Below, piece by piece: positions 8,610 to 17,447 of a stretch of 64,000 bases of DNA. Source of the stretch: DFXE01 sp032054765 (GTDB lineage: Bacteria > Bacteroidota > Bacteroidia > Bacteroidales > Tannerellaceae); assembly GCA_032054765.1 (NCBI GenBank), contig DAMBSC010000001.1:471192-535191 (forward strand). The letters are read 5' to 3'. The translations under genes were made by a program, and so were the position numbers. The number at the start of each line of letters is the position of its first letter. Position 1 is the first letter of the stretch. Under the pieces are notes generated by a model. It had not been told where the DNA came from. It was given only the letters and a program-made list of their open reading frames with translations, and ran no database searches.

Positions 8610-11063
8610 TTATTTATGGATGATTGACAGATAATCAGTTTGTTGCTTTATTTTATTCAAAAGCATTGGTGGATAATCCGGATTTTCTTTTAGGAAAAGA
8701 GTTATTTCAGCTTTCGCACCATCTGAAATATGACCGGACAATAAAGACCGTAACCAAGCTGTCGGGAAGAAAATGTCTCCTGTACGCTGTATATCTTCTA
8801 ATTCATCCAAAGCCGGACGAATATAATCAATAGCCTCTTTTTGTCGCATATTATGATTTAAATAAGACAATGAAGTTGCTGCCCATGGCTCAACTCTACG
8901 GTTTTCCTCATTCAATAATGAACGGAAAACACTATCTCTATCTTCCTTTTTGGGGGATACTGATGGAGAAATAAAGAGATATTCTGTGATTCTGTCAGGA
9001 TTAGATATTCTGTTTAATTGCTCTTCTATTATCTTATCTGCCTTGTCTGGTATACGAATAGCCAGTATATAGGATAAATTGATATAATCTGTTTCACTTA
9101 ATTCACAATCTGAAGGAGGGCGTTCATATTTCCAAATAGAATATAGACGATCTAGTGATGCTTCGGACTCAGCAAGGGATCGGTATAAACGAAATGTTTG
9201 CAAACGAAGCTCTGGTGTACTATTTGTTATTATGATATCCCATAAAATATTTTCCATTTCAATTCTGTCAACCTGAAATAAATGTTGACAATTGTTTATC
9301 TGACTTAAAGCTAAAGAGAATAATAAGGGATTTTGTTCTTTTTTTATATAAGAGAGTAATATCTTCATGAACCGGTTAGGGTTTATCGTTTGATTTAATA
9401 GGTTTTCATGAAGTGTAATAAGCAGTGACGCATGAAGTATTTCATCAGAGGTTGTTTCTAATAAATGAACAGATTGATTTATCTGCTGTTCATCTAGCTT
9501 AAAAAAACCATAACCCATTCCATCGATATTAGGGATTGGAGTTTCTTTTATTATCATTGAAGATATTTCCTGTGGCCAGACGATACCGCGTTTCCACGGA
9601 TCTGATTGTGTAAAAGCAACAGAATCAACTTGTAAAGATGTTTCAATGGTAGGCATTCCTTTTTCGTGAATCCAGATGCGACTCCAATTTTTTAAATCAT
9701 TTTCTGTATACTTATCAAGAATATTAATCAATCCTTCCCAGGTAGCATTTCCATAAGCAAAGGTTTTTAAGTATTCCTTGATACCTTGCCGGAAGTGATT
9801 TTCTCCCATTTTCTTTACAAGCATATCAAATACAATAGGAGATTTATTGTAAATAATATTACCGTATACTAAACCTGCATTATTCAGGTTGGTTAAGGAT
9901 TGTTTAACAGGAGTAGTTCCCTGGGTACGATCTTCAGCATAAGAAGAAGGAAAATAACTTAGCAAATAATTAAGCTTATGATTTACCTCAGGATAAAGAG
10001 GTTCTACAATCTTTGACGAAAAATAGCCAGCAAAGACTTCTTTTGTCCAAACATCGTCAAACCATTCCATTGTTACATAGTCACCAAACCACATATGAGC
10101 GGTTTCGTGTGCGATCAGTGAACTACGGTTTAATTTCTCATTTAATGTAGGATGTTCATTTAAGAACATACGACGGTCATTATATAATGTAGCACCGGTA
10201 TGTTCCATACCTCCATATTGAAAACCGGGTAAAATAATTAAATCGTATTTAGCGAATGGATAAGGAATACCAGTATAATCTTCTAGCCATCTCAAAGAAT
10301 AAAAAACTTCATCAGCAAGGTCAGGGAGTTGTTCACATTTTTCAGGATTTACTTCTCTATGGTAAATATTGATTTTCCTACCGTCTTTTTCAAAAAGAGC
10401 ATCATAGAAATTTCCGGCCACAAACGAGAAGAGATATGTGCTTAAAGGTTCTGTTTCTTTGAATGAAAGATGTTTTCTATCACCTGAGTTGTGTAGTATA
10501 TCTAGAGGACTATTTGATATGGCAGTCCACTCATTGGGGATTTCTAGTTCCAGTGTGAATAACGCCTTCATATCGGGCTGATCAAAACAAGGAAACAATG
10601 TCCGTGCCCTGTCTGGAACCAATAAAGTATATAGAAAGTCATCTCTGCGGTTCAAAGACTGATCGTTGGGGATAAATGAGATATTTATCTTATTTTCTCC
10701 TATAGAAACTTCCTTGGAGTCAATATAAATATGTTCATTAAAAATTTTATAATCTATATTCTTATCGTTTCTTTTTACAGAGAGTACTTTGCTTGAATCT
10801 ACACGAAAATCAATAATAATAGGCTGAGTTTTTTTTAATAAAAATGATATTTCTACCTCTCCCATCAAAGGATCTTTTTTCGACTTAGGGATAGAAAAAA
10901 ACAATTTGTAAGATAACCTTTCGTAATTTTTTTTACGAAATTTAGCTAGTTTGAGACTTACTCCTTCTTCTAATAATTGTGGATCTGTTTGGGAAGTAGA
11001 ACAACCAGATATGCATACGACCAATATACTATATATCAGATATTTTAAGAATGCATATTTCAT
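8610..11063 (-). CDS. M1-family zinc aminopeptidase, probable lipoprotein
   Basis: An 817-residue peptidase with a lipoprotein signal (VVCISGC, lipobox ISGC at about 18-21). The M1 N-terminal beta domain comes first. The substrate motif GGMEHTGA (consensus GAMEN, with H in the N position) follows, then the zinc site HETAHMWFG with the third ligand E in WTKEVFAGYF 18 residues on. A HEAT-like C-terminal region completes it. It lies seven bases downstream of an M16 peptidase on the same strand, so the two exported metallopeptidases are probably co-transcribed and may act together on imported peptides. Confidence 0.92.
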   Translation of the reverse strand: MKYAFLKYLIYSILVVCISGCSTSQTDPQLLEEGVSLKLAKFRKKNYERLSYKLFFSIPKSKKDPLMGEVEISFLLKKTQPIIIDFRVDSSKVLSVKRNDKNIDYKIFNEHIYIDSKEVSIGENKINISFIPNDQSLNRRDDFLYTLLVPDRARTLFPCFDQPDMKALFTLELEIPNEWTAISNSPLDILHNSGDRKHLSFKETEPLSTYLFSFVAGNFYDALFEKDGRKINIYHREVNPEKCEQLPDLADEVFYSLRWLEDYTGIPYPFAKYDLIILPGFQYGGMEHTGATLYNDRRMFLNEHPTLNEKLNRSSLIAHETAHMWFGDYVTMEWFDDVWTKEVFAGYFSSKIVEPLYPEVNHKLNYLLSYFPSSYAEDRTQGTTPVKQSLTNLNNAGLVYGNIIYNKSPIVFDMLVKKMGENHFRQGIKEYLKTFAYGNATWEGLINILDKYTENDLKNWSRIWIHEKGMPTIETSLQVDSVAFTQSDPWKRGIVWPQEISSMIIKETPIPNIDGMGYGFFKLDEQQINQSVHLLETTSDEILHASLLITLHENLLNQTINPNRFMKILLSYIKKEQNPLLFSLALSQINNCQHLFQVDRIEMENILWDIIITNSTPELRLQTFRLYRSLAESEASLDRLYSIWKYERPPSDCELSETDYINLSYILAIRIPDKADKIIEEQLNRISNPDRITEYLFISPSVSPKKEDRDSVFRSLLNEENRRVEPWAATSLSYLNHNMRQKEAIDYIRPALDELEDIQRTGDIFFPTAWLRSLLSGHISDGAKAEITLFLKENPDYPPMLLNKIKQQTDYLSIIHK

Positions 11064-11070
11064 AAGTTGA

Positions 11071-13953
11071 CTAGTGGTAGAGGTCTTCTTTCTTTACTTT
11101 TATAATTTTTCCAAACTCAGAAAGCTTATCCATATTTATTTTCTTAGAACTTCCCACAATCATATAGACAACAGGTCTGCCATTGATGTTTTCTTCATAA
11201 AAGTGAGAAACATCATCCATATCCATTTCAGCTATACTTTCAATCAATGTTTCGTTGGGATCGGAAGTATAGCCGTCATTCATTAATGATGCAATCTTAC
11301 CAGGTATCATACGGAAAGTAGGATAGTTATTACTCGATTGGTTGATAAGTGATTGCTTAACAGCCGGTAACCGTTCAGACTTTATTGGCATTTCATTAAT
11401 GAGCTGATCTAAAATAGTAAGGGCATCAATAGTCTTATCATTCTGAGTAGAAAGCATTGCCGTGAAATCACCCGGTTTTTTATTGTGCCGCATAGGTAAT
11501 AGAGAATACTTCCCACTTGTTCGATAAGCATATGAACGGAATTCTCGTATTTCCTGAAACATCAAAGATGACATATCACCACCGAAGTACCCGGAAAACA
11601 ATCTACTTGCATTACGAGAGAATTCATCAGGTAATTCTTTACCTTTTATATAGGTATATATAATACTTTGAGAAGCGTCAGGAACGTCACAGAAGTAAAC
11701 AACCGATTCTTCGTATTCTTTTATCGTACGATAAATTGGGGATTTAGAAGCAATACTGCTAGTATTGGGATTGAGATGCTTATTAAGATAATCCGCTACA
11801 TTAGCAATAGAAAGGGTGCCACAATAATAGATATCGCATTCTACTTTCTGTATTTTATGGAATGTTTCTAATAGGTCATCCCCTTTCAGCTTCTTGATAT
11901 CATTGAGTGATAGTTTATTTTTGTATAAAGACTTTTTCCCATATTTTACTCTTTCCAGTAATGCGTGAGCAATATTGTCTGGTGATTTAAGAAACGTTTT
12001 TTTGATGATCTTCTCCTCATCAATAAGCTGTTTGTATTTCTTGCTTTCCGCTTTTACTTCTTTCATAAAAGAAGTAACAAGGGATAACGTTTCATTGAAA
12101 TTCTGATCGAATCCACTTACTTTTATTATAAACCGATTCTCATCCACATCAAAGGACAATGTACTTCCTAAACTTTGCAACTTTCCACGAAAATTCTCGA
12201 AAGACAACTCTTTAGTACCTAATAATGGAAGGTAAGAAGTCAGTTGAACCAGTCTCGGTTCTTCTATCTTTCCTATACCGAATGATAAATCTAATGAGAA
12301 AATATCATTTACAGGATTAGGAGAAACATATAATTTACTCAAAGGAGAAAGGCTCTGAATTTCCACATCCTTTTTAAAATCAAGGAATCTTGGTATAATC
12401 GGTTTAACCGGAAGCTTCTCTAATTGCTTTGCATATTTTGAAATAGCCTCCATATTTTTAGGAATAACAGGAGTTAGATTTGGTTTGGGTAAATTATCTT
12501 TAGGATATTTTCCTGTTTTCTTTGTCACATACAGAAACTTATCAGTAAAATACTTACGGGCTACTTTTACTATATCTTCTTTAGTTAGAGCATCAATACG
12601 TTCTACCTCTTTTATATAATCGTCCCATGGTTTTCCTTGCGAGAAGAGAGTAATCATAACTTCGGAACGCGAATTGATATTTTCCAGGCAGGATACATAT
12701 TTCCGTTTTTGCTCTAGTTTCTGACTATTAAACATCTCATCGCTGAAATCACCATCTTTAATTCGTTCAACTTCTTTTAATACCATATCTTTGGCATTAG
12801 ATAAAGTCTGGAACATCAATTTCGGAATAGCTATAACTCCAAGTACACCTCCATCGTTAAAACTTTCATTGATTGTCATGGCAGCCATTAATTTTCGGTT
12901 GACCATTAACTGATCAAGAAAGCCGGTACCATTAGAGTTGTTGAGTAAACCGATAATGATATTAAGAGCAACTTGGTCTGGATGATTAGCAGGTACACCA
13001 CGGTACGCAAAACCAGCTAATTTAACAAGTGGGATAGGTAAACGAACAGTAAACTTCTCTTCTCCCTCAAAAGCAGGGATCTCAATTTTTTCCTTTTGCG
13101 GGATCTTTCCGCTGCAAATACGTGAGAATGTTGATTCTAAAATAGGTAATGTAGTTTCTGTATTAAAATCGCCGCTTATAATTAATCCCATATTGGAAGC
13201 AACATAATATTCTTTAAAGAACTTCATCATTTCTGATAGTTGTGGATTCTTCAAATGTTCTGTGCTTCCTAAAATCGGGTAGGCATAAGGATGAGGTTGG
13301 AAAAAACGTTCCATGAATTTTTCCATTGCATCACGTCCCATCGCATCCCTATACATATTTTTTTCTTCATATACGGTTTCCAGCTCACTCTGAAACATAC
13401 GAAAAACAGGATTGATCAGTCTTTCACTGTTAAGTTCTGCCCACTGCGCCATATATTTAGGTGAAAAAGTATTCATATACACCGTATAATCGTAGGCGGT
13501 TCCGGCATTCAAACGGCTTCCTCCATACCTTGAGATTAGACGATTAAATTCATTAGGTATTACATAGTCGGAAGCCTGGATGCTTAACTCATTGATCTCT
13601 TTTTGAATACGTGAACGCTCTTTGGTATCTTCGGTAGAAGCAAGTTCGTCGTATTTGTCAGTAATGGCATCAATAAAGATTTTCTCGGAAGCATAATCAG
13701 TGGTTCCGATTTTATCAGTTCCTTTAAACATCATATGTTCAAAGTAATGGGCAATACCCGTGTTTGGTGTATCTTTTGCACCAGCTTTCACAACAACAGC
13801 TCCGAATACCTTGGGTTGACTATGATCTTCATTTAACCATACAGTAAGTCCATTACTAAGTATGTATTCTTTCACCTGAAGTGACTCTGATAATTGTGCA
13901 GATATAATATTCGTATTAAGAGTAAATAGCGCCACGATGATAAGATATTTCAT
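11071..13953 (-). CDS. M16-family zinc peptidase (pitrilysin/insulinase type), exported
   Basis: A 960-residue protein with a signal peptide ending near NIISAQ. The inverted zinc motif is HYFEHMMFKG (HxxEH, about residues 66-70), with the distal ligand in ETVYEEKNMYRD about 75 residues later. A second M16 half (about 530-950) lacks the HxxEH motif, as usual for the inactive lobe of the clam-shell. A TATCTTTG -7 box lies 27 bases before the start. It is followed directly by the M1 peptidase gene. Role: periplasmic oligopeptide degradation (inference from the family). Confidence 0.93.
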   Translation of the reverse strand: MKYLIIVALFTLNTNIISAQLSESLQVKEYILSNGLTVWLNEDHSQPKVFGAVVVKAGAKDTPNTGIAHYFEHMMFKGTDKIGTTDYASEKIFIDAITDKYDELASTEDTKERSRIQKEINELSIQASDYVIPNEFNRLISRYGGSRLNAGTAYDYTVYMNTFSPKYMAQWAELNSERLINPVFRMFQSELETVYEEKNMYRDAMGRDAMEKFMERFFQPHPYAYPILGSTEHLKNPQLSEMMKFFKEYYVASNMGLIISGDFNTETTLPILESTFSRICSGKIPQKEKIEIPAFEGEEKFTVRLPIPLVKLAGFAYRGVPANHPDQVALNIIIGLLNNSNGTGFLDQLMVNRKLMAAMTINESFNDGGVLGVIAIPKLMFQTLSNAKDMVLKEVERIKDGDFSDEMFNSQKLEQKRKYVSCLENINSRSEVMITLFSQGKPWDDYIKEVERIDALTKEDIVKVARKYFTDKFLYVTKKTGKYPKDNLPKPNLTPVIPKNMEAISKYAKQLEKLPVKPIIPRFLDFKKDVEIQSLSPLSKLYVSPNPVNDIFSLDLSFGIGKIEEPRLVQLTSYLPLLGTKELSFENFRGKLQSLGSTLSFDVDENRFIIKVSGFDQNFNETLSLVTSFMKEVKAESKKYKQLIDEEKIIKKTFLKSPDNIAHALLERVKYGKKSLYKNKLSLNDIKKLKGDDLLETFHKIQKVECDIYYCGTLSIANVADYLNKHLNPNTSSIASKSPIYRTIKEYEESVVYFCDVPDASQSIIYTYIKGKELPDEFSRNASRLFSGYFGGDMSSLMFQEIREFRSYAYRTSGKYSLLPMRHNKKPGDFTAMLSTQNDKTIDALTILDQLINEMPIKSERLPAVKQSLINQSSNNYPTFRMIPGKIASLMNDGYTSDPNETLIESIAEMDMDDVSHFYEENINGRPVVYMIVGSSKKINMDKLSEFGKIIKVKKEDLYH

Positions 13954-13979
13954 TCCATCTAAAACCTAAAAACAAGCTA

Positions 13980-13987
13980 CAAAGATA
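13980..13987 (-). promoter_or_regulatory. -7 box of the M16-M1 promoter
   Basis: TATCTTTG on the minus strand matches TAnnTTTG exactly and sits 27 bases upstream of the M16 ATG. No good -33 TTTG is seen. Confidence 0.55.
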
Positions 13988-14027
13988 TTTATTTATTCCG
14001 GTCTGGAAAGGAAAAAAAGAAAAGAAT

Positions 14028-14411
14028 TCATAAGACCAATTCGTGAAATAATTGTTCAAAAGTAACATCAAGATCGTAAGAGAAGCCTGGATGTGGTCGA
14101 GAAGTTTGAATAGAGGAGCTTCGAATAGCTGTTAACCAGCGAAAACGTTCGGGGATGTCGAGAGTTGCAATTTTACCGCCCTCTTTCTTTCCTGAGCATA
14201 TTCGTCCAAAAGCCTCTAGATTTGCTTTCAGATCGTCTATATCAGCTTCCGAAGAAAAAAGATTTAATTTTTCTTCATTGATAATGTATTTAGCTTTTAT
14301 ATATTTTGCGTGTTTCGAGAATAAAATAATCCCGACATTGATAAATTCTTCGCGTTCTACACGTGGTACCACACGAATAACGGCATATTCATACAGATGT
14401 CTCTTTTTCAT
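14028..14411 (-). CDS. DUF3037 protein
   Basis: A 127-residue protein of the DUF3037 type, recognised by YEYAVIRVVPRVEREEFINVGIILFS near the N-terminus. No membrane segment or enzyme motif is visible. Its first 23 bases overlap the end of the HipA-like kinase gene upstream, so the pair is translationally coupled. The pairing of DUF3037 with a HipA-like kinase is known from other bacteria, but I know of no proven function. A toxin-antitoxin or signalling partner role is only a hypothesis. Confidence 0.82.
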   Translation of the reverse strand: MKKRHLYEYAVIRVVPRVEREEFINVGIILFSKHAKYIKAKYIINEEKLNLFSSEADIDDLKANLEAFGRICSGKKEGGKIATLDIPERFRWLTAIRSSSIQTSRPHPGFSYDLDVTFEQLFHELVL

Positions 14412-15171
14412 GTTGCGCTTCTTTTATGAAAATTTCAGTATGAGCAATGCGCTCTGTAAGAAATTGAGAATAAACATCCCGTATTTGTTGAGGGGTATCT
14501 TTTATATCATTCCACAACAACCAGTCATCAGGTATTAATTGAACGATTTCTGCGATCTTATTGGGAGTCAATATTTGTTTAAATTCTGTATCAACCTCTT
14601 CCAGTTTGTCAGCTTTATTCAATACTGCATGATCTTTTATTTGAATAAATGGACTAACTGCATGTTTCTTCCAGTTTATCCAAGAATGATGAAAAAAGAA
14701 AGAAGCGCCGTGGTCAATCATCCACAGTTCTTTATGCCAGATAAGCATATTAGTATTTTTCGTAGATCTGTCCACATTTGTAAGGAGAGCATCCAGCCAT
14801 ACAATCTGTGAAGCCAGCTTGGACTCTATAACATTGACTATCGGATCGAAAGTTAATGCTCCTGACAGGAAATGCAATCCCATATTCAATCCTCGGCTAG
14901 CTTCTAATAGGTCACGGATTTCTTCGTCACCTTCTGATTTACCAAATGCCTCATCAAGATTAAGGAAAACGATTTCTGGTACGCGAAAACCTAAAAGACG
15001 TGCGATTTCACCGCCTAATAATTCTGCAATTAGGGCTTTTACTCCATGACCAGCTCCTCGAAATTTTACGACATATTTGAAACCATCATCTGCCTCAGCT
15101 AGAGCAGGTAATGAACCTCCTTCACGTAAAGGCATTATATAGCGAGTCACATTGGCGGTTCGTAATTCCAT
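14389..15171 (-). CDS. HipA-like kinase-domain protein (stand-alone)
   Basis: A 260-residue protein with HipA/PI4K-like kinase features. A lysine lies in a glycine-rich N-terminal part (GFKYVVKFRGAGHG). The catalytic-loop-like NVDRSTKNTNML (about residues 134-145) and the metal-site-like MIDHGASFFF (about 152-161) follow. It lacks the HipA N-terminal subdomain and is much shorter than HipA (about 440). No HipB-type HTH antitoxin is adjacent; instead DUF3037 overlaps the 3' end. A weak TATCTTTA -7-like box lies at 15197-15204. The substrate is unknown. Confidence 0.8.
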   Translation of the reverse strand: MELRTANVTRYIMPLREGGSLPALAEADDGFKYVVKFRGAGHGVKALIAELLGGEIARLLGFRVPEIVFLNLDEAFGKSEGDEEIRDLLEASRGLNMGLHFLSGALTFDPIVNVIESKLASQIVWLDALLTNVDRSTKNTNMLIWHKELWMIDHGASFFFHHSWINWKKHAVSPFIQIKDHAVLNKADKLEEVDTEFKQILTPNKIAEIVQLIPDDWLLWNDIKDTPQQIRDVYSQFLTERIAHTEIFIKEAQHEKETSV

Positions 15172-15265
15172 TTATATTCTTTTTACAATAATAGTGTAAA
15201 GATACTATTTCCGTCTATTTTTCATATCTTGCAGTGCAAAATAAGGATTAAAAAAGCAGAATTAA

Positions 15266-15358
15266 ATGGAGCAAAGTAATTCAATTCGTCTGGAACTGAT
15301 CCGTTGTATATCGATTATCATGATAAGGAATGGGGGGAGAGAGGTTAAGGATGATTAA
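15266..15358 (+). other. Possible 30-codon leader ORF or gene remnant
   Basis: An ATG at 15266 opens 30 codons (MEQSNSIRLELIRC... to TAA at 15356-15358) in the 225-base gap between the divergent HipA-like and GH31 genes. I cannot assign it to a family and see no ribosome-binding site. It could be a leader peptide, a truncated gene start or chance. Confidence 0.2.
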
Positions 15359-15396
15359 ACATTGTTTGAGATTGAATAAATAACTATTTATATATC

Positions 15397-17004
15397 ATGA
15401 GAAGCAATTTATTTTTTATCAGTTTATTATTCTTTACTTGTATTACTAGCGTTGTTTTTGCAGATAATAGTCAAGGAGAATATGAATCTAAAGTTATACC
15501 TCTTGTCGGGGAGAAATGGTGGGGCGGAATGGTTGGATTAGGGTCGGCCATGCCTTTTGGGAATAATACTCGCCTTTTTGATCTTGGAAAAGAGAATATG
15601 AACAATCAGAATGTCCCGTTTTTGCTTTCCTCTGCTGGAAGATATATCTGGAGTGATCAGTCTTTTTCTTTTCAAATGCGTGATGGGGAGATTATCTTAT
15701 TATCAGAATATGAAGAATTATTTCCAGTACAAGCTGGTAAAACATTAAAAGATGCATTTCTCGCAGCTAAAGAAAAGCATTTTTCTCCTAGTGGAAAATT
15801 ACCTGATCCGCTTTTCTTCTCTATGCCGCAATATAATACCTGGATTGAATTGATGTATAATCAGAATCAGGAGGACATTTTAACTTATGCCCATAATATC
15901 ATAAAACATAATTTCCCGATAGGAGTATTTATGGTGGATGATAACTGGCAGAAATATTATGGGAATTTTGAATTTAAATCCGATCGTTTTCCTGATGCTA
16001 AAGCAATGATAAAGAAGTTGCATAACGAAGGCTTTAGAATTATGTTATGGGTATGTCCATTTGTTAGTCCTGATAGCCCTGAATTCAGGGAATTACAAAA
16101 GAAGGGTTATCTGATTAAACGGAAAGACTCTGGCAGACCTGCGATTATACAATGGTGGAATGGCTATAGCGCTTGCTATGATATGAGTAACCCTGAAGCA
16201 GTGGAACATTTAAAATCTGTATTGCAACAATTACAACAGGAGTATGGTGTTGATGGATATAAATTTGATGCCGGTGATATTTCGCATTATACTGACCCTA
16301 CTCTTGAGTTTTATGACAAAGATGCTACTGCTACAGATATGTGTGAATATTGGGCAAAACTCGGTCTGTCTTTTCCTTTTAATGAATATCGTGCAGGATG
16401 GAAAATGGCTGGTGAAGCCTTGGTTCAGCGACTGGGTGATAAAGATTATTCATGGAATGCCATACGTTTACTTATCCCAGATATGCTTTCTGCCGGTTTA
16501 TTAGGATATGCATACACTTGTCCGGATATGATTGGCGGAGGACAGTTCGGATCTTTTCTTGGAATAGATCAAACAAAATTAGACCAGGAATTGATTGTTA
16601 GATCATGTCAGGTGCATGCAATGATGCCTATGATGCAGTTCTCAGTTGCACCATGGCGAATATTAAATGAAGAAAATCTTGCTATTTGCCGCAAGTATGC
16701 TCATTTACATGAAGCATTTGGAGAGTATATTCTAAGGCTGGCAGAAGAATCTTCCTTGACGGGAGAGCCTATCGTTCGCCATCTGGAATACGTTTTTCCT
16801 CATCAGGGATTTGTTGATTGTAAAGATCAATTTATGTTGGGAGATAAGTATTTGGTTGCTCCTATGGTAAATCCAGGAAACACTCGTCAGGTACATTTGC
16901 CTAAAGGTCGTTGGAAAGATGACAGAGGAAAAACTTTTAAGGGGGGAAGGATAATTGAGATTGATGTTCCATTGGATCGTCTTCCCTTTTTTGAGAGAGA
17001 ATAA
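15397..17004 (+). CDS. Exported GH31-family glycoside hydrolase (MYORG-like)
   Basis: A 535-residue enzyme with a signal peptide (cleavage near VVFA-DNS). The (beta/alpha)8 barrel shows GVFMVDDNWQKYYG, GFRIMLWVCPFV and the nucleophile loop DGYKFDAGD (about residues 286-294), the arrangement of glycoside hydrolase family 31. The LWVCPF / YKFDAGD style and short length look like the bacterial group related to vertebrate MYORG rather than classic alpha-glucosidases, so alpha-galactosidase or alpha-glucosidase activity is possible. It stands alone, without SusC/D or transporter genes. A 22-bp-period repeat array lies 100 bases downstream. Confidence 0.85.
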   Translation: MRSNLFFISLLFFTCITSVVFADNSQGEYESKVIPLVGEKWWGGMVGLGSAMPFGNNTRLFDLGKENMNNQNVPFLLSSAGRYIWSDQSFSFQMRDGEIILLSEYEELFPVQAGKTLKDAFLAAKEKHFSPSGKLPDPLFFSMPQYNTWIELMYNQNQEDILTYAHNIIKHNFPIGVFMVDDNWQKYYGNFEFKSDRFPDAKAMIKKLHNEGFRIMLWVCPFVSPDSPEFRELQKKGYLIKRKDSGRPAIIQWWNGYSACYDMSNPEAVEHLKSVLQQLQQEYGVDGYKFDAGDISHYTDPTLEFYDKDATATDMCEYWAKLGLSFPFNEYRAGWKMAGEALVQRLGDKDYSWNAIRLLIPDMLSAGLLGYAYTCPDMIGGGQFGSFLGIDQTKLDQELIVRSCQVHAMMPMMQFSVAPWRILNEENLAICRKYAHLHEAFGEYILRLAEESSLTGEPIVRHLEYVFPHQGFVDCKDQFMLGDKYLVAPMVNPGNTRQVHLPKGRWKDDRGKTFKGGRIIEIDVPLDRLPFFERE

Positions 17005-17106
17005 AGTTCTTTATGAAATCGATTGTTCTTTCTAATTAATCAATAGTAGAATTTTAAGATTTTAATCTTTCCTATTTACTGGATAGAATACTCTCATTTA
17101 TACGGC

Positions 17107-17184
17107 TCACAAGGGTGGAACAATCGGCTCACAGGGGTGAGGCGATCGTTTCACAAAGGTGATCCAGTCGCCTCACCCCTGTGA
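17107..17184. repeat. 22-bp-period palindrome array A (four TCAC-N4-GTGA units)
   Basis: Cores start at 17107 (TCACAAGGGTGG, one mismatch), 17129 (TCACAGGGGTGA), 17151 (TCACAAAGGTGA) and 17173 (TCACCCCTGTGA), exactly 22 bases apart, with 10-base spacers. Unit 2 with flanks (17122-17145) is a perfect 24-bp inverted repeat of unit 4 (17168-17191); unit 3 forms its own small palindrome in the loop. No T-run follows, so it is not a standard terminator. Confidence 0.93.
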
Positions 17185-17407
17185 GCCGATTAAGTAATTG
17201 TAAGCAAAAACAGAAAAGGGCAGCAACTTTCTGGTATATCTCAGCAAAACTCTAACTAATATGCTACTTAAAAAATATTTTTGCTTTCACCCATCCTTTC
17301 ACTGTTTTTTATTTATAATTAGATAATTAGCTGTTGTTGACAGGTGAAGCGTGAAAAAAAACAAACAGTATGAAAGACATTATATTGCAGATGTTTTCTG
17401 TAAATTG

Positions 17408-17415
17408 TAGATTTG
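17408..17415 (+). promoter_or_regulatory. -7 box of the mechanosensitive channel gene
   Basis: TAGATTTG fits TAnnTTTG, 32 bases upstream of the ATG at 17448. A weak ATTG at 17384-17387 could serve as the -33 element. Confidence 0.5.
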
Positions 17416-17447
17416 CGTGAGAGAATTTATAAATAAAAACAAGAGCT

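Larger units (their letters stand above)
17005..17447. other. 443-base gene-free gap with repeat array and CTTTCACC cluster
   Basis: No ORF is supported here. The gap holds the four-unit TCAC-N4-GTGA array (17107-17184), a CTTTCACC/CTTTCAC pair at 17284-17302 facing GGTGAAGCGTGAAA at 17343-17356, and the mscS-type gene's promoter (-7 TAGATTTG, 17408-17415). No U-tract terminator is seen after the GH31 gene. Confidence 0.7.

Noticed and set aside
17107..17184. CRISPR array
   Set aside because: Units are 12 bp with 10-bp spacers, far shorter than CRISPR repeats and spacers; no cas genes in the window.
17122..17191. Rho-independent terminator of the GH31 gene
   Set aside because: The hairpin is strong but no T-run follows on either strand, and it lies over 100 bases past the stop codon.
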